In this document: in pieces, positions 60,423 to 64,000 of the stretch | Layout: each line of letters starts with the position of its first letter | Numbering within the stretch: the first letter of the stretch is position 1 | Assembly (NCBI RefSeq): GCF_008831285.2 | Contig: NC_045138.2 | Coordinates: 37,811,115-37,875,114, forward strand | DNA: 64,000 nucleotides | Direction of reading: 5' to 3' | From: Nymphaea colorata | Lineage: Eukaryota > Streptophyta > Magnoliopsida > Nymphaeales > Nymphaeaceae | Program-made: the position numbers and the translations under genes | The notes under the pieces: model-generated | Told to the model about the DNA's origin: nothing | The model's input: the letters and a program-made list of their open reading frames with translations, nothing else | Database searches by the model: none

Positions 60423-63400
60423 CTCCTAGCTTCTGGTCTAGGTGATGCATCAAAAAATGCCTCTGGTTTGGCCCCTGTGCAAATAGGAAAGTTTGGAGCG
60501 AAGACTGCATAACATTTTAACATAACTTGAAAAGGAGGAAACAGAAGAAGGCATGGATTTGTTCTTCATAGTCCATAGATGAAGTTTCCTGTGTGTATTC
60601 CCAAATGAAACGATATAGAAGTTCAACACCCAGTTTGAAGAATTTGGTTTTAATCTTATGATCTTACATTCTGAAAAACAAGAAGCGTATTTGGGAAAAC
60701 AGAATCATCTTGAGGAACTAAAATAAATGAGAAAAGAAAAAATGGGTTTGCTTATTTCATTAGAACAAGGAAGAGGCGGCTACAACTGAACTAGAAATAA
60801 GAAAAGCAAACGAAAAGTAGATGAATTTCTCGATATTCAAGAAGACAAGGATGACAAATTTGTACAGTAAGTGAAACATCACCCTGATTAAATAAGACAA
60901 CGGAAACCACAATCAGTACCTCTCATCGTAATCGCATCCGATGGTGGTCGCACTAGGAAGAGAACGGCATCTGCGACTAATTCGTTTCAGACCGAAGGAA
61001 GAATGAAGCCAACAACAAGAATCTACACATAAATAGTGAAAGAAAGATCAAGATCAACTCAGTTCTAGCACAATGGCACACATAAGAAATAAGATAGGAG
61101 CGTCATCCTCCCTACCAAACGCACGGAGATGATTCCAAGTAAAATAGAAAATAAACGACTAGGCGGAGGAAAAATGGAAGCAAAGAGTACAGAAAAACAT
61201 TTAGCGAAAACTTGGACGCGACACTGGAAACAAAGCGGCATCTGCGGACTAATTCGTTTCAGAACGCATGAGAAAACGAAACCAAGCAAAAGAATCGAGT
61301 GGTAAAAGTAAAATAGCAAAACCTCTGCGGCACCACGGTGATTCCCACAAGTATCAGAACAAGTTGGGAGCGGAAATGGGATTCAGCGACCGCCCTTTTG
61401 CCGAATGGAGGGAGACAATTCAGATTTAAATGAAAAACGAAGGGGGAAGAAAAGGAACTCAGGCAGGCAACAAGCAAAAAAAACTTCTGTGAATGGCAGG
61501 AGGAGATTCAGCACGAATGAAAAACAACAGAGAAGAATCAGGTCGGCAGGAAGGAAAAAAAGATGTTACCATTTAATCCACCTTATAATTTTCGAATCAA
61601 GGCCTCTGCCCCTGCCCCTGCCCGATACCGTTCGATCAGAATGTTTCTTCAACAATGACATATAAAGAAATGAAAATCTTCTTCAACGAGCGATGCAGGA
61701 CTAAACTTTCTTTCATCCTTGTGCACGAGCTATCTAATGCAGATAAGGATGAACATTGAGCCGGATCGACCCAAATTGAAGTCGATACTAAGCCGAAGGC
61801 TCATCAATCATCTTTTGTTTACCTTGCAAATAAGGATGGGCATGGGGCCAAACTGGTCCAATTTAGAGACGAGCATGAGTTGAGGGCCGAAAACTCAACG
61901 GACCCCAAACCCGACACCTACCCTTACTGGCAAGCGATTCGGCTGGATTGAGTTGCTCAAGCTTATGCGGACTGCTGATAAGGAACATTTGGCTGACCCT
62001 TCTAGTTTATCACCGGGTCAGCTTAGTCCTCATGAAACATGGCTCTATGCTCCACCATTCACTTAGCCGAGCTTCTTAGGACCAGTCGTACCAAACTGGG
62101 CATTCAACCCATTGTCTTAAAGCATTTACTGATTCACATCCGATATTTGCTCTTGATGATCGAAACGCTCTTCGTTTAACTCTTCAATGTTGGTGAAAAA
62201 CATTCGCAAACAATTTGTTTTCTTGTTTAAAGGTCGAGGTTTGTAAGGACTAAGGGCCTAACGCACGGGTCCTATTTTTCTCCCCACAAAGAAGTTGTGG
62301 CTGGATAACTTACCCAGGCCTTTCAAACACACCACTTCAGCTTGTAGTTTTCTGTCTTAAATATTTGGATCTTGGATTTGAGATTCTCAAGATGATCCGA
62401 CATCAAAAATAAAGTAGAAAGATAGAATCATATCAATAGCCAGAAAGCATCTTAGTAACTGAAAACAAAGGAAAAAAAATACATGTATAAAAGTATGCAC
62501 ATTTAGCTCCATGGAGGGGGACAGTTGCCGATGCGAATTGAATGCTAATTTGGTTGGGATCGAGAAAGAGACAAAAGTTACCAGGATTTTTTTTTTTCAG
62601 ATTTGTCGAGCGAAGTGGTCTGACCTCAATTCCTTGTATTTGAGATTCTCTGTTATATAATCTCAGATCAGATCCGAGGTAAAAGAAACTCTCTTTATCA
62701 AGCAGATGAAATGTCTCACAGAACATGGTAAGTGCTGATTCATATTGAAACAAGTTATATAGATGCATCATCTGTTACATCTTGTGCTATCTGCAACACG
62801 TCTGTTTTTTTTTAAGTGCTTAGCTGGCACGGGATTTCCTTTGAAAATGAGATTCAGAATTACATGAAATTTGAGTTGTTTTGTTGATATGAACATTTCA
62901 ATTTTCCTTTGAATAATTTGGCCATTCTCAGGTTAGGATAAGAAAAATGTGTTCCTGTGGTGCAGCTTCGGACCTCGGTTGACTGCAGATTGTTTTGTAG
63001 TTGCCACATTATTGTTTTAGCAGAAAAATCTTAAAACAGGAGAAGCACAAAATTTTCAAGATAATAATCTGACACGAAATGATTATGTAGTTTAAGTTTT
63101 CAACATGTCGAACAAGGGCATGAAAGGAACTGCATAAGACACAAACAATAGGCTAAATGAATTTGATGCACACTATTTTCTGTTACTGCTACAAACTATT
63201 GTTTCCATGAAGCTCAAATACTAGCCAAAGCAGGGGAAACAAAAGAGTCAAGAAACAAGCAACAGTATGCAGCATATATCAAATAAAAATAAGGTGATAT
63301 TTCATACGATAAATTGTACACTGTGATTGTATAACCCACCTAATTGGGCTTAGTACCCTTGACATAATTAGTTCTTCACATGTGGGGAAAAGAAGAAGAA

Positions 63401-63574
63401 TAAGAAGACAGTATAACAGCACAGAGGATACATACAGAAAATTCAACATCCAAAAGCATCACATTTTACAAAAAAAAAACACACACACACACACACACAC
63501 ACAGATAGGAAAATGCATAAGAAAAATAAATAAAAGGCAAAACAAAAAGGGAATATCAAGATAGAAATCCACAC
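60423..63574. other. Intergenic DNA, no gene recognised
   Basis: Two diverged direct repeats near 60968-61000 and 61230-61262 (CGGCATCTGCG.ACTAATTCGTTTCAG). An AC repeat lies at 63479-63502. A 112-codon - strand frame at 62433-62771 has no recognisable features. Some of this could be introns or the 3' part of the gene at the right edge. Confidence 0.4.
63479..63502. repeat. (AC)n microsatellite
   Basis: Twelve AC units. Confidence 0.9.
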
Positions 63575-64000
63575 CTGAAATGGCTGATCGACGCGGGAGA
63601 GAATGTCGGGAGCATGCTGAGGGAGGAAGAATCAGCCCTCCTGTTCATCCAACAGCGCGCTACAGCTGCCTGTAGGATGAAGAACGGTGATGAAAGCTGT
63701 CCACTCCCCTCATCCCCTTTTTTCTCTGTGCAGGATGCCTGAGAGAAAAGGCATACAGGTTTCATTCATGTGACCAATCATAAACAACCCTTAAGTTAAT
63801 GACATGTCAATTCTAATGAATCAAAAATCACAGTAGAATTAGCCATATACGTACACATACCACCAAAAAGATATCATAAATAACCTCTAGGCTAAGTGAA
63901 ATGGGTACTTCATCTTGGGTGATGAACTTGTAGCACACCCGGTAATTCAATCCAAAAATTATACCACAACTGATCCTTGCACTTCTATTACTACAGTAGC
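63575..64000 (-). CDS. Two exons of an unidentified gene running off the right edge
   Basis: The - strand exon 64000-63885 is open from the window edge (NRSARISCGIIFGLNYRVCY, then KFITQDEVPISLSLE) and ends GAG/GTTATT. The exon 63738-63575 starts after TTTCTCTCAG and reads ASCTEKKGDEGSGQLSSPFF, then ILQAAVARCWMNRRADSSSL and SMLPTFSPASISHF, ending CAG/GTGTGG. The junction is phase 0 and both frames agree, which supports real exons. The second exon ends in phase 2; the next exon was not found. No family recognised. Confidence 0.4.

Overview
The window is nuclear DNA of a flowering plant. The genes are split by GT-AG introns, the protein families are plant-type (WSD wax ester synthase/DGAT-like acyltransferases and a DRP5A-type dynamin), and the intergenic DNA is full of plant-style transposable elements and microsatellites. 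I cannot name the species. There are no rRNA genes, no CRISPR array and no operons. No complete tRNA gene was recognised.

Layout. (1) Four direct tandem copies of a five-exon WSD-like O-acyltransferase gene lie on the + strand. Copy 1 (118-2203) has its first exon outside the window. Copy 2 (14275-17994) and copy 4 (43128-46857) look complete. Copy 3 (24150-27217) is dead: it lacks exons 1 and 5 and carries a nonsense mutation and frameshifts. Each copy carries parts of an upstream block (U) and a downstream block (D) that were duplicated with it. These blocks explain most of 2.2-14 kb, 18-24 kb, 40-43 kb and 46.9-50 kb. Copies 1 and 2 resemble each other most, as do copies 3 and 4.

(2) Two decayed copies of a DRP5A (cytokinesis dynamin) gene lie on the - strand, at 27218-29405 and 51303-53611. 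The first abuts the broken end of WSD copy 3. The second is followed by a palindrome of about 4.2 kb (about 53060-57285) whose arms each carry DRP5A 5' exons, with only a 6-nt loop at the centre (55155-55160). If transcribed, it would give a long DRP5A-homologous hairpin RNA. This is the most interesting structure in the window.

(3) Transposable elements: PIF/Harbinger/Tourist-like non-autonomous elements at 20495-22699 (with an empty site preserved in a paralogous block) and a composite at 33902-40037; a 357-bp MITE with an 8-bp target duplication at 31443-31799; a 5'-truncated LINE at 59021-60402 with a 20-bp target duplication; a candidate TIR element at 4392-6218 holding a gene-like exon; and a tRNA-related, SINE-like segment inside WSD intron 1.

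(4) The right edge (63575-64000, - strand) holds two exon-like pieces of an unidentified gene.

Together the window looks like a plant gene cluster that expanded by repeated segmental duplication of a module [U block - WSD - D block - DRP5A in reverse orientation], followed by deletion, inversion and transposon insertion. Only WSD copies 2 and 4, and probably copy 1, could encode complete enzymes.
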